From the NCBI GenBank assembly GCA_002298125.1, contig DBMJ01000001.1, positions 155,214 through 219,213 of the forward strand: 64,000 nucleotides of DNA. The letters run 5' to 3'. Below, piece by piece: positions 55,481-63,964 of the stretch (the stretch's first letter is position 1; every line of letters begins with the position of its first letter). The position numbers and the translations under genes were made by a program. Under the pieces are notes generated by a model. That model did not search any database and was not told where the DNA came from. It worked only from the letters and a program-made list of their open reading frames with translations. Origin of the DNA: Clostridium sp. UBA701 (GTDB lineage: Bacteria > Bacillota > Clostridia > Clostridiales > Clostridiaceae).

Positions 55481-55627
55481 GGACAGCTTATCCGATGTCA
55501 GCCGCCACTAATACCTCCTTAGGTTAAGTGGCGTTACGACCCTAGATAACGACTTCTATGCTTCAGATGGAGTTTAAAACTCCACCTAAGCTAAGAAGCC
55601 TGTTTATGTTATTATTATACTCTGTCC
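55481..55627 (-). ncRNA. Highly structured leader of unknown type ahead of the MATE gene
   Basis: In 147 nt at least four nested or successive stems can be drawn. The ends GGACAG (55481-55486) and CTGTCC (55621-55627) are complementary. Near the 3' side (minus strand) CGCCACT pairs with AGTGGCG around an inner ACCT/AGGT. In the middle GTTA pairs with TAAC. On the 5' side CTTCT/AGAAG encloses GCTT/AAGC and TGGAGTTT/AAACTCCA, a long imperfect hairpin (about 55552-55598). It could be a riboswitch-like leader, a free small RNA, or the hairpin-rich end of an IS200/IS605-type element. I cannot match it to a named family. Confidence 0.55.
55488..55508 (-). CDS. Possible leader peptide, 6 codons
   Basis: A perfect AAGGAGG (55514-55520 on the plus strand as CCTCCTT) lies 5 nt before a GTG that opens the frame MAADIG and stops at TAA. 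The ribosome binding site sits in the loop region of the CGCCACT/AGTGGCG hairpin. It ends 24 nt before the MATE ATG. If real it could act as a translational attenuator; there is no other evidence that it is translated. Confidence 0.3.
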   Translation of the reverse strand: MAADIG

Positions 55628-55702
55628 CTTGAAGCTGCTGCATTCACTTCAATGCTCACAATAAGGTACTATTATGCTATTATGTAAAAATACCAATTTA
55701 AC

Positions 55703-55746
55703 CCAAGAAGCGCAATAACACCACAATTGGGTGTTATTGTACTTCT
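55703..55746 (-). terminator. Terminator overlapping the end of the AraC-family gene
   Basis: CAAGAAG-CAATAACACC pairs with GGTGTTATTG-CTTCTTG around ACAATT, about 17 bp with one mismatch and one wobble. The right arm includes the last codons and stop of the regulator gene (stop at 55734-55736). T-rich sequence follows on the minus strand. Confidence 0.7.
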
Positions 55747-57800
55747 TGTATAATAATAAGCACTGCTCCATAACCTCTTATATGTGGCTGGAGATTTAAA
55801 ACTGTGCTCTTTTTTGAATAATTAAAGTGAATTTGAGGGAAGGAGGCCTTCTGTAATATTTCTTCCTCAGCCTTGTTTAAACGCTTTGGCCTTCCCATTT
55901 CCACCCAATAGTTGTAGGAGGAGCCCGTTCTCTCGTTTATCTCATAGGTGGTAATGCGCACCTCTGCTCCTAGATTTGTTATGTTTAAGGACAGCTTTCT
56001 CTCCGCAGTATCCCTGCTTCCTCTAAGCTTTAGAATACTTCGAAAATCTAAGAGCTCCTCTAATGTCTCATTATAGTTGTATAGAAGAATCTGATATTCA
56101 CCCTCTCCTTTTGTCACAACATAACCATTATCCATGGCCACTAAGGTACCTCCAAGCTTATTTAAGAGGTAATATGCGTAATAGGAGGGTTTTTTTATAC
56201 CCTTGTCATTTATTAGCCCTGAATACCCGAAGAAAACCTCGTTAGTTGGGTTTACCTGCTTATCTAGTACATCAAAGGCTCTAAGAAAGTCCAGCTTTTG
56301 ATAACTCATTAGAGCATTATGAAGTATAAAGGGCAGCATATAAGCTGTATCGTGAACTAGATTTATAGAGTTGGTGTCTTTATAATCCCCTTCTTCCAGG
56401 CTGAGCTCCTGTTCTTCTAAAAGCTTTATCAGCTCCTCCTTTAGCCCTGCATGGATTTTCTCTGATAATTGAAAGCTTATATCCCTTAGTCTAAAGCCAT
56501 CTATTTCGGAGAAATAATCTAAAAAGGATTTCACAGCCTTTTTAAACTGGCTCTCTTCGTAGAAGCTAGAATCAAGTACTATAAGTGGCTTTAACCCTAT
56601 ATCACTCAAAAACTCAAGCACAGATAAGGCTCTACTCCAATTATAAAAGCCAGCACCAGGAAACACACCCATATCAGGAGATAGGAGGTTTAACAGCCTA
56701 GCATACTCAAAGCCTATATCATATTGAAGCTCCTCTAATATATCCTTATTGTCCTCAATAAGAAGGTCAAAGGCATCACCTGCGTTAATTATTCTTTTAA
56801 AACCTTTTTCAAATTCACCTCTATCTTCACTCATATCAAGGTTCAGCTTAACTATCTTATCCTCATAGTTAAATCGGTCGTAGTCCTCTAAATAATAAGT
56901 TAGATACTCAATACATTCTGCAAGGTCATGATATGTTACCTTTTTCTGCTTCTCATAGACTTCCTCACTGACCTTATGCTTTTTCCTGAATTGAAGAGGA
57001 CTGCATTTATAATGTAATTTAAAGTGTTTATTATAATACCTTATATGAGAAAAACCTACATCCTCTGCTATTTCTGAAATGGGCTTATCACTGTCTAGTA
57101 AAAGCTTTATGGATTCATCCACTCTGGTAATGTTTAAAAGATCTGTGAAGCTATAACCAGTGGCATATTTTATTTCATGGGATAGATAATGAGTACTAAG
57201 GTATTCTTCATTGGCGATATCCTGCAGTGTAATATTGCTGTTATAATTATTAAAAATATATCTGGCTATGCGGTGATATCTCTCCAGCTGCTCCTCATTT
57301 TCCTTAAGCTCCTCCTTATCGTACACTAGATAGTGAAAATTATTTATAAGGTGATATAAAAGCTTCACCAGGTTCTGTTTTATCTCTTCATCAAAATTCT
57401 CCTGTCTTTGCACTGCCTCACATAAAATCATGCTAAGAAGGGTCCTAAGCTCCTGGTATTCTTCTTTTTCCTGTGCTCCCTCATCAGAGGTATTAGTATA
57501 AAAAAACATATTTTTCATATCACTATAATATTTTTCAAAGAAATAAGGATTTATATGAAAAATAAGAATTTTATTGCTCTTATCCTTTGAAAACAATCTA
57601 TGAGCCTCGTCTACGTTTATTATCTCCAGCTCTCCTTCTTCCAGCTCATAGGCTTCTGAATCTATGGTTACCTTGGCACTTCCCTTTAACACATAGATAA
57701 TCTCTATAGAGTCATGCCAGTGAATGGGATAGTTTTCTACGGTGGCTAGAGTAAGGTTCACAGGCACCTCAGCAGTATACTCAATATATTCCTTTCTCAT
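55734..57800 (-). CDS. AraC family regulator with C-terminal GH39-like domain
   Basis: A 688-residue protein with three parts. An N-terminal cupin sensor has HWHDSIEIIYVLKGSAKV at residue 27. A double helix-turn-helix AraC DNA-binding domain lies at about 180-285 (ITLQDIANEEYLSTHYLSHEIKYATGYSF and ISEIAEDVGFSHIRYYNKHFK). The remaining 400 residues resemble glycoside hydrolase family 39, beta-xylosidase type (FPGAGFYNWSRALSVLEFLSDIGLKPLIVLD). The catalytic acid/base glutamate motif of active GH39 enzymes is not obvious, so the domain may only bind a sugar. It is next to the MATE gene but apparently in its own transcript; the target genes are unknown. Confidence 0.85.
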   Translation of the reverse strand: MRKEYIEYTAEVPVNLTLATVENYPIHWHDSIEIIYVLKGSAKVTIDSEAYELEEGELEIINVDEAHRLFSKDKSNKILIFHINPYFFEKYYSDMKNMFFYTNTSDEGAQEKEEYQELRTLLSMILCEAVQRQENFDEEIKQNLVKLLYHLINNFHYLVYDKEELKENEEQLERYHRIARYIFNNYNSNITLQDIANEEYLSTHYLSHEIKYATGYSFTDLLNITRVDESIKLLLDSDKPISEIAEDVGFSHIRYYNKHFKLHYKCSPLQFRKKHKVSEEVYEKQKKVTYHDLAECIEYLTYYLEDYDRFNYEDKIVKLNLDMSEDRGEFEKGFKRIINAGDAFDLLIEDNKDILEELQYDIGFEYARLLNLLSPDMGVFPGAGFYNWSRALSVLEFLSDIGLKPLIVLDSSFYEESQFKKAVKSFLDYFSEIDGFRLRDISFQLSEKIHAGLKEELIKLLEEQELSLEEGDYKDTNSINLVHDTAYMLPFILHNALMSYQKLDFLRAFDVLDKQVNPTNEVFFGYSGLINDKGIKKPSYYAYYLLNKLGGTLVAMDNGYVVTKGEGEYQILLYNYNETLEELLDFRSILKLRGSRDTAERKLSLNITNLGAEVRITTYEINERTGSSYNYWVEMGRPKRLNKAEEEILQKASFPQIHFNYSKKSTVLNLQPHIRGYGAVLIIIQEVQ

Positions 57801-57918
57801 AAAGTCACCTCCAGTTATATTATACTGTTAATTTATCACAAATGCCTTAATATATCTACCAATGAAACTATTAAATGATAAATCCTTATGATATAATTTC
57901 CAAAGAGGAGTGATATGT

Positions 57919-58467
57919 GTGGAAGAATTGGAAGTACGTATAATTGATATAGATATTGAGCATATAAGAAATACTATGTTAGCTCTCAAGGCAGAAAAGG
58001 TGAAAAAAGAGCAGCAGAAAAATCATATTTTCGACTTTCCTGACAAAAGACTGCTTGAGCATAAGGGCTATGCCCGAGTGAGAGAGGTAGTGGACCTTTT
58101 AAGAGGTGAGAATAAATGCTATATGACCACTAAAAGAATGCTCTCCCAGGAAAAGTACAAAATAATGGAGGAGCATGAGGTTGAGGTAAGCTGTGCCAGT
58201 GAAGCCATGGCAATATACGAAGCCCTAGGTCTTGTAAAGCTAGATAGCATAGGAAAGTACCGTGAAAGCTACAGCTATAAGCACAGCTTAGTAGAAATTG
58301 ATATAAACGATAAGAGCTTCTGCCCCTTTCCCTATGTAGAAATTGAAACAAGCAGCGAGGAGGAGCTTCAGGAGATAGTGAAATTGTTGGGTTATTCCAT
58401 GGAAGACACCACCTCGAAAACTATCTACGAGATATTAAAGGCTCCAGGAAGGATATCAGGTCTATAA
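57919..58467 (+). CDS. CYTH domain protein
   Basis: A 182-residue protein of the CYTH superfamily (triphosphatase/class IV adenylyl cyclase fold). The N-terminal signature is ELEVRIIDID, a variant of ExExK with Arg in place of Lys, and further charged residues ARVREV, TTKRM, RESYSYKHSLVEIDI and PYVEIET line the tunnel. It could hydrolyse triphosphate or thiamine triphosphate, or make cAMP; activity cannot be decided. GTG at 57919 has AGAGGAG at 8 nt, better than the GTG at 57910, which lies inside it. Its stop overlaps the start of the next gene (TAATG). Confidence 0.85.
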   Translation: MEELEVRIIDIDIEHIRNTMLALKAEKVKKEQQKNHIFDFPDKRLLEHKGYARVREVVDLLRGENKCYMTTKRMLSQEKYKIMEEHEVEVSCASEAMAIYEALGLVKLDSIGKYRESYSYKHSLVEIDINDKSFCPFPYVEIETSSEEELQEIVKLLGYSMEDTTSKTIYEILKAPGRISGL

Positions 58468-59369
58468 TGTTTGGATATGTTACCCCATTAAAAATGGAAT
58501 TAAAGCTTAAGGATTATGAAAAGTTTAAGGCCTATTACTGCGGACTTTGCAGGACAATTAAGGAGGACTTTGGAGAAAGGTACAGGCTTTTTTTAAATTA
58601 TGATATGACCTTTCTTGCTGTGCTTTTGGATGCACTCTCCCCAGAGGACACCTGCTATACACCCTTTAGGTGTGTGCTGCATCCTTTTAAAAGTAGACTT
58701 AAAGTGTCTAACTGCAAGGCTCTTCATTATGCTGCCTTTTGCAATGTTTCTCTGGCCTATTATAAGCTATTAGATGATGTGGAGGATGAGAAAAGCCTAA
58801 AAAGCATTCTAGCCTCTTCCCTTGTTAAGGGCTATAGCAAAGACATACCTAAAGAGCTCCTAAGCTTAGAAAATAATATTGAAAGCTATCTAAAGGAGCT
58901 TGGAAAGCTTGAAAAAGCTGCAGCTTTACCTAAAAAAGCTTCTAGTAGTTCTGTGGGAATTGATGAACTCTCACACCCCTTTGCTGAGCTTACTGCAGCC
59001 TTATTAGTAAGCTTTAGCTCTAATCATCCCCAAAGGCTTTTATGGGAGCTTGGATATAATCTTGGAAAGTGGATTTACCTAATAGATGCCTTTTATGACC
59101 TTGAAGATGATATTAAAAAAAATAGATTCAATGCCATTAATGCCTGTTTTAACGAAGAAGGTTACAATTATGAGGAGCTCTATGATAAAATAAAAGACAG
59201 AATGGATTTTATACTTGTAAGCTGTGCCAGCCATTGTGCAAAATGCCTGGAAGCATTGCCATTATATAAAAACGAAGAGCTGTTAAAAAATATATTGGAA
59301 TTAGGCCTTATGGAAAAAATTGATAAAGCCTGCAAAAGGAGTGAAGAAAAAGATGAGAAATCCTTATGA
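58467..59369 (+). CDS. DUF5685 family protein
   Basis: A 300-residue protein matching DUF5685. It has a conserved cysteine motif [16 protein letters not shown] near residue 23, a second [19 protein letters not shown] near residue 92 with an acidic run like those of helical isoprenoid-synthase-type folds, [15 protein letters not shown] near residue 210, and a third cysteine pair HCAKCLE near residue 255. The acidic clusters facing each other hint at metal binding, but no function is known. It overlaps the CYTH gene by 1 nt and the J-domain gene by 17 nt, so it is tightly coupled to both. Confidence 0.8.
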   Translation: MFGYVTPLKMELKLKDYEKFKAYYCGLCRTIKEDFGERYRLFLNYDMTFLAVLLDALSPEDTCYTPFRCVLHPFKSRLKVSNCKALHYAAFCNVSLAYYKLLDDVEDEKSLKSILASSLVKGYSKDIPKELLSLENNIESYLKELGKLEKAAALPKKASSSSVGIDELSHPFAELTAALLVSFSSNHPQRLLWELGYNLGKWIYLIDAFYDLEDDIKKNRFNAINACFNEEGYNYEELYDKIKDRMDFILVSCASHCAKCLEALPLYKNEELLKNILELGLMEKIDKACKRSEEKDEKSL

Positions 59370-59970
59370 AGTTTTAGGAGTAAGAGAAAATGCTTCTAAT
59401 GAAGAGATTAAAAAAGCCTATAGAGAGCTTGCTAAAAAATATCATCCAGATCAATATGGTGATAATCCCCTTAGGGAATTGGCTGAAAATAAGATGAAGG
59501 AAATAAATGAAGCTTATGACTATCTTGTAAAAAATGGGGACAGCCATCAAAACACCTATAATCAAAGCACCTACGAAGGTTCCTCTTCTAATAATTCAAA
59601 TTATGGTGGTAATAATCCTTTGTACAGCACCATAAGAATGAATATACAAAACGGAAATATAGCTGCTGCAGAGCAAGCACTTTCCTCCATGAGTACAAGA
59701 GATGCAGAATGGAATTTCTTAATGGGCGTTATTCATTATAGAAAAGGCTGGTATGACAGTGCTCAAAGCCTAATATCCACTGCCTGCAGGATGGAGCCTT
59801 CAAACTTTGAATACCGGCAATTTTTAAAGAACATAAGTTATCAAAATAGTGGCTATAGACAGAGCTATGGAGGAAGAAGCGATTCCGATTTTTGTGATAT
59901 GTGTCTTAAGCTTTGGTGTCTTGATTCCATGTGTGAATGTATGGGTGGGGACTGTATCCCCTGTATTTAA
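59353..59970 (+). CDS. J-domain protein with cysteine-rich tail
   Basis: A 205-residue protein with an N-terminal J domain ([19 protein letters not shown]... HPD in [10 protein letters not shown] at residues 30-40) that should stimulate an Hsp70 ATPase. A serine/asparagine/glycine linker follows, then a TPR-like segment ([37 protein letters not shown], in two helices pairs). The last 26 residues hold seven cysteines ([18 protein letters not shown]... CIPCI), a likely metal or redox site. The ATG at 59353 has GGAG about 11 nt upstream and lies inside the preceding gene. It is not DnaJ itself, which is much longer. Confidence 0.85.
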   Translation: MRNPYEVLGVRENASNEEIKKAYRELAKKYHPDQYGDNPLRELAENKMKEINEAYDYLVKNGDSHQNTYNQSTYEGSSSNNSNYGGNNPLYSTIRMNIQNGNIAAAEQALSSMSTRDAEWNFLMGVIHYRKGWYDSAQSLISTACRMEPSNFEYRQFLKNISYQNSGYRQSYGGRSDSDFCDMCLKLWCLDSMCECMGGDCIPCI

Positions 59971-59998
59971 CAAATTCCCAAAGGAAGGTGTATAATTC

Positions 59999-60496
59999 AT
60001 GAAAAAAACCTATGCCATATCTCTAGGAGGCTTATATACAGGTCTTATACTGGTATTTTTATACCTTAGCCGCTTCCTGCCCTTTAATAAGCTGTTTCTT
60101 TTGGCAGCAGCTTCTTCCATAATACCCTTGGCTATTATAACTATAGAAATAAAGTACAGCTCTATGGTTTATTTTGCTTCTACTATACTTTCCTTGGTAT
60201 TAGGCTTAAGGGGGGTGGGTTTGGTATATGGTGTTTTCTTTGGACTATATGGTTTTGTTAAATACTACATAGAGAGGCTTCAAAGGCTTCCTCTTGAGTG
60301 GATTTTAAAGTTTGCTTTTTTTAACTTCAGCATGTTTATTATGTACCAGGGCTATAGGCTTTTGCTTTTGCCGCTACCAGTCTTTAGCATACCTTTGCCT
60401 GCAATAATACTAATGCTGCAGCTGGTATTTTTTATCTATGATTATGCTCTTACAGTATTCATTACCTATGTGAACAGGCGACTGTTAAAAAGATAA
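59999..60496 (+). CDS. Membrane protein of unknown function
   Basis: A 165-residue protein with five or six hydrophobic segments (MKKTYAISLGGLYTGLILVFLYLS at the start, then FLLAAASSIIPLAIITIEI and FSIPLPAIILMLQLVFFIYD) and a basic C-terminus (NRRLLKR). The arrangement resembles small ECF-transporter substrate components or DUF2232-like proteins, but I see no defining motif. It lies 28 nt after the J-domain gene with AAAGGAAGG ahead of the ATG and is probably the last gene of that operon. Confidence 0.7.
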   Translation: MKKTYAISLGGLYTGLILVFLYLSRFLPFNKLFLLAAASSIIPLAIITIEIKYSSMVYFASTILSLVLGLRGVGLVYGVFFGLYGFVKYYIERLQRLPLEWILKFAFFNFSMFIMYQGYRLLLLPLPVFSIPLPAIILMLQLVFFIYDYALTVFITYVNRRLLKR

Positions 60497-60526
60497 AAAT
60501 CCAGGCAAAAATATTGACTAAAACTA

Positions 60527-60554
60527 TTGACACTCTATGAAGATGTGCTATAAT
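60527..60554 (+). promoter_or_regulatory. Promoter of tRNA-Gln
   Basis: A perfect TTGACA (60527-60532) and TATAAT (60549-60554) with a 16-nt spacer, 12 nt before the tRNA gene. A second TTGACT lies 14 nt further upstream. Confidence 0.9.
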
Positions 60555-60566
60555 AAATATTGTTGT

Positions 60567-60642
60567 TGCCCAATAGCCAAACGGTAAGGCACCTGCCTCT
60601 GGAGCAGGCATTGTGTTGGTTCGAATCCAGCTTGGGCAGCCA
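60567..60642 (+). tRNA. tRNA-Gln (anticodon CTG)
   Basis: A 76-nt tRNA with acceptor stem TGCCCAA/TTGGGCA starting with U1, as is common for glutamine tRNAs, discriminator G and encoded CCA. The anticodon stem CCTGC/GCAGG closes the loop CTCTGGA, anticodon CTG, reading CAG. The T-loop GGTTCGAATCC is standard. Confidence 0.93.
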
Positions 60643-60670
60643 TTTTTTTATCTTAATAATGACTCTATAA

Positions 60671-60702
60671 ACCTGAAAGGCTTTGTCTTTCGGGTTTTTT
60701 GT
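60671..60702 (+). terminator. Terminator after tRNA-Gln
   Basis: AACCTGAAAG and CTTTCGGGTT form a 10-bp stem with one G-T pair around a 7-nt loop, followed by TTTT. Confidence 0.85.
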
Positions 60703-60771
60703 TTTATATAGAATTAAAGTAAAATTACTGGGTATGCTAATCTTGTTAACTTTTCTTTTAGGAGGAATAAA

Positions 60772-61176
60772 ATGATAAATAGATATTGTAGTATAAAATT
60801 TATAGCTGCCCTTTTTCTTGTAAGCCTTATGTTTAGCAGCAAGCCTACCTACGCCAATATAATAGAATATAAAACAATCTCCCCCCAGGAGGTCAAGAGT
60901 GAATTAAACAATCCTTCTTCTAAAATGCTGCTTTTAGATATAAGAACTCCAGAGGAATATAAGGAAGGTCACATAGGCAAAAGCATTAATCTGCCAGTGG
61001 AGATATTAGATGAGGAGTTCCCTATTCTTAAGGTTAAGAAGGATAGCTTTATTGTGTTGTACTGCCAAAGTGGAATACGTACTAGAAAGGGCGTTGAAAT
61101 ATTAGAAAAGCTAGGCTACAGCAATGTGTACTCCTTAGGAGGCATAAAAGATTGGCCTTATTCCATAGAAAAATAG
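60772..61176 (+). CDS. Secreted rhodanese-like protein
   Basis: A 134-residue protein with an N-terminal signal peptide (about residues 1-28, hydrophobic core FIAALFLVSLMF, possible cleavage after TYA) and a single rhodanese domain. The active-site loop is CQSGIRT near residue 102 with its catalytic cysteine, and the motif LLDIRTPEEYKEGHIGKSINLP is typical. It probably transfers sulfane sulfur outside the membrane; partner unknown. TAGGAGG precedes the ATG. The spacer after it carries the leuS T-box. Confidence 0.85.
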   Translation: MINRYCSIKFIAALFLVSLMFSSKPTYANIIEYKTISPQEVKSELNNPSSKMLLLDIRTPEEYKEGHIGKSINLPVEILDEEFPILKVKKDSFIVLYCQSGIRTRKGVEILEKLGYSNVYSLGGIKDWPYSIEK

Positions 61177-61215
61177 TAATATTTACACATATTTCAAGTA
61201 TATATATGTCTAGAC

Positions 61216-61244
61216 TTGACACTTCACATTTTCTACCTTATAAT
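61216..61244 (+). promoter_or_regulatory. Promoter of the leuS leader
   Basis: Perfect TTGACA (61216-61221) and TATAAT (61239-61244) with a 17-nt spacer. Confidence 0.88.
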
Positions 61245-61264
61245 AAGCTATTATACAACTACAT

Positions 61265-61495
61265 ATAAGGCTGTGAACAGGAATATTACCAAATTCCGTC
61301 TTCTAAAAGAGAGCTGCAGCGGGTGAAAAGCAGCGAAGATAGCTTTGGGAACTCGCCTGAGAGCTTGTATAGCAAAACTATACACGGGTTTTCATTCCGT
61401 TATGCATATGAGTGGGGATTTTTCATTATCCCAATTAGAGTGGTACCGCGGAGTATTTCCTTCGTCTCTTCATGAGACGAAGTTTTTTTATTTTA
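61265..61495 (+). ncRNA. T-box leader, leucine-specific
   Basis: The invariant T-box AGAGTGGTACCGCGG ends near 61451, followed by the terminator CTTCGTCTC/GAGACGAAG (61460-61482) with seven T. In stem I the likely specifier is CTC (GGGAACTCGCCTGAGAG, near 61354), a leucine codon. The bulge TGGT pairs with ACCA, fitting the A discriminator of leucine tRNAs, including the one in this window. Uncharged tRNA-Leu should allow read-through into leuS. Confidence 0.93.
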
Positions 61496-61525
61496 CAAAG
61501 AAATATTAATATGAGGAGTGATATT

Positions 61526-63964
61526 ATGGGTAACTACAGCACCCGCATCGATGAAAAATGGCAAAAGAAGTGGGAAGAAACAAACTTATATAAATTTGAT
61601 CCTGCTAAAACAGACAATAAGCTATACGTACTGGAGATGTTCTCCTATCCCTCAGGAAGCAACCTTCATGCTGGTCATTGGTTCAACTATGGTCCTGTGG
61701 ATTCTTGGGCCCGCATGAAGAGGATGCAAGGCTACAATGTTTTTCAGCCTATGGGCTTTGATGCCTTTGGTCTTCCTGCAGAGAATTACGCCATTAAAAC
61801 TGGCATTCATCCTAAGGATTCTACCATTAAAAACATTGATACCATGGAAAAACAGCTTAAGGCCATGGGAGCAATGTTCAGCTGGGATAACGAGGTTGTA
61901 ACCTGTTCTCCTGAGTACTATAAATGGACTCAATGGGTGTTTTTAAAATTATTTGAAAAAGGCCTTGCCTACAGAAAACAGGCTCCAGTAAATTGGTGCC
62001 CAAGCTGTAACACAGTTCTTGCCAACGAACAGGTTTTAGATGGCTGCTGTGAAAGATGCAGTACTGAAGTCACAAAGAAAAACCTTACTCAATGGTTCTT
62101 AAAAATTACAGACTATTCCGAAGAACTTCTCGCTAAGCTAGATGACCTTGATTGGCCAGAAAAGACCAAAATGATGCAAAAGCATTGGATTGGAAAATCT
62201 ACAGGAGCAGAGGTTACCTTTAAGGTTGTGGATAGCAGCTTGAGCTTTGATGTTTTTACAACTCGTGCTGATACCCTCTATGGAGTAACCTATGTAGTAC
62301 TTGCCCCTGAAAATTCCTTAGTGGATGAGCTTACTACTGCTGAAGCTAAAGCTGCTGTAGAAAGCTACAGAGAGGCTGCTAAAAAGCAAAGTGATATAGA
62401 AAGACAATCCATCACAAGAGAAAAAACCGGAGTATTTACTGGTTCATATGCTATAAATCCTGCCAATGGCAGAAAGGTACCTATATGGGTGGGTGATTAT
62501 GTATTAAACACCTACGGTACTGGAGCAGTTATGGCAGTGCCCGCTCATGATGAAAGAGACTATGCCTTTGCAACAAAGTATAAGCTACCAATTGAGAGAG
62601 TAATTGAGGGTGGAAATGAGCTGCCCTATACAGAATACGGTACCCTTGTAAACAGCTCTGAATTTACAGGACTTAGCTCGGAGGATGGGAAAAAGGCTAT
62701 AGTGGAAAAACTAGAAGGTGAAAAGCTGGGCTCCTTTAAGGTAAACTATAGACTTAGAGATTGGCTGGTTTCAAGACAGAGATATTGGGGTGCCCCTATA
62801 CCTGTAGTTCATTGTGAGAAGTGTGGTATAGTAGCTGTTCCCGAGAAGGATTTACCAGTAGAGCTTCCCTATAATGTGGAATTTGCTCCTGATGGAAAAT
62901 CCCCACTGGCTAAATGTGAAGATTTCATAAATACAGTTTGTCCTCATTGCGGTGGTCCTGCAAAAAGAGACGCGGACACATTAGATACCTTCGTATGCTC
63001 CTCCTGGTATTACTTAAGATATCCTGACAACAAAAATGAGGAAAAGGCTTTTGACTCAGATTTAATAAACAAAATGCTCCCAGTGGATAAATATGTTGGA
63101 GGTCCAGAACATGCCTGCATGCATCTATTATACGCAAGGTTTGTAACAAAAGCGTTAAGAGACATGGGTTATCTAAACTTTGATGAGCCCTTCCTCTCCC
63201 TTACTCACCAAGGCTTAATCCTTGGACCAGATGGATTAAAAATGAGTAAATCCAGGGGCAACACCATTTCCCCTGACGACTATATTAGTGAATTTGGCTC
63301 AGATGTATTTAGAATGTACCTTATGTTTGGCTTTGGTTATACAGAGGGTGGAGCATGGAGCGATGATGGTATAAAAGCCATAGGAAGATTTGTAGACAGA
63401 ATTGAAAGAGGACTAGACAATATTAGGGAAGCCCTAAGTGATACCTCTAGAGCTAAGAATACCATAGATAAAGAAGAAAAGGAGCTTAACTACTGGAGAC
63501 ACTTTGCCATTAAAGGAGTAACTGAAGACTCTGAAAAGATGCAGTTTAATACTGCCATTGCAAGACTTATGGAGCTTACCAATGCACTTTACAAATATCT
63601 AAATGAAAGCAAGATAAATCCTGAGCTGCTAAAGGAAATTACCATAGATTATATTAAGCTTTTAGCACCCTTTGCACCCCATTTTAGTGAAGAGCAATTT
63701 GAACTAATAGGAGGCAGCTATTCCATTTTTAATGAGAGCTGGCCAAAGTTTGATGCCTCTGCATTGCTGAAGGACGAGGTGGAAATTGCAGTTCAAGTAA
63801 ATGGTAAAATAAAGACCAGGATAAATGTACCTACAGACCTTAACGACGATGGCATAAAGGAGGCTGCTCTTTCAAATGAAGAGATAGCAGAAGCCTTAAA
63901 GGATAAAACCGTCATGAAGGTAATAGTTATAAAGGGAAGACTAGTTAATATAGTAGCAAAATAG
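61526..63964 (+). CDS. leuS: Leucyl-tRNA synthetase
   Basis: A complete 812-residue class I synthetase charging tRNA-Leu. The HIGH-like motif is HAGHW in [17 protein letters not shown] near residue 48, the KMSKS motif is LKMSKSRGN near residue 575, and the editing domain (CP1) in between has [19 protein letters not shown] near residue 330. Zinc-finger cysteine pairs CPSC and CERC lie near residue 160. The ATG at 61526 ([16 protein letters not shown]) has GAGGAGTG; an upstream frame to 61472 is inside the T-box. Gene and leader form a classic amino-acid starvation response unit. Confidence 0.97.
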   Translation: MGNYSTRIDEKWQKKWEETNLYKFDPAKTDNKLYVLEMFSYPSGSNLHAGHWFNYGPVDSWARMKRMQGYNVFQPMGFDAFGLPAENYAIKTGIHPKDSTIKNIDTMEKQLKAMGAMFSWDNEVVTCSPEYYKWTQWVFLKLFEKGLAYRKQAPVNWCPSCNTVLANEQVLDGCCERCSTEVTKKNLTQWFLKITDYSEELLAKLDDLDWPEKTKMMQKHWIGKSTGAEVTFKVVDSSLSFDVFTTRADTLYGVTYVVLAPENSLVDELTTAEAKAAVESYREAAKKQSDIERQSITREKTGVFTGSYAINPANGRKVPIWVGDYVLNTYGTGAVMAVPAHDERDYAFATKYKLPIERVIEGGNELPYTEYGTLVNSSEFTGLSSEDGKKAIVEKLEGEKLGSFKVNYRLRDWLVSRQRYWGAPIPVVHCEKCGIVAVPEKDLPVELPYNVEFAPDGKSPLAKCEDFINTVCPHCGGPAKRDADTLDTFVCSSWYYLRYPDNKNEEKAFDSDLINKMLPVDKYVGGPEHACMHLLYARFVTKALRDMGYLNFDEPFLSLTHQGLILGPDGLKMSKSRGNTISPDDYISEFGSDVFRMYLMFGFGYTEGGAWSDDGIKAIGRFVDRIERGLDNIREALSDTSRAKNTIDKEEKELNYWRHFAIKGVTEDSEKMQFNTAIARLMELTNALYKYLNESKINPELLKEITIDYIKLLAPFAPHFSEEQFELIGGSYSIFNESWPKFDASALLKDEVEIAVQVNGKIKTRINVPTDLNDDGIKEAALSNEEIAEALKDKTVMKVIVIKGRLVNIVAK

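Noticed and set aside
55464..55733. Transposase or TnpB gene remnant next to the hairpin-rich element
   Set aside because: No coding match to tnpA or tnpB was seen on either strand; only the folded sequence itself resembles an element end.
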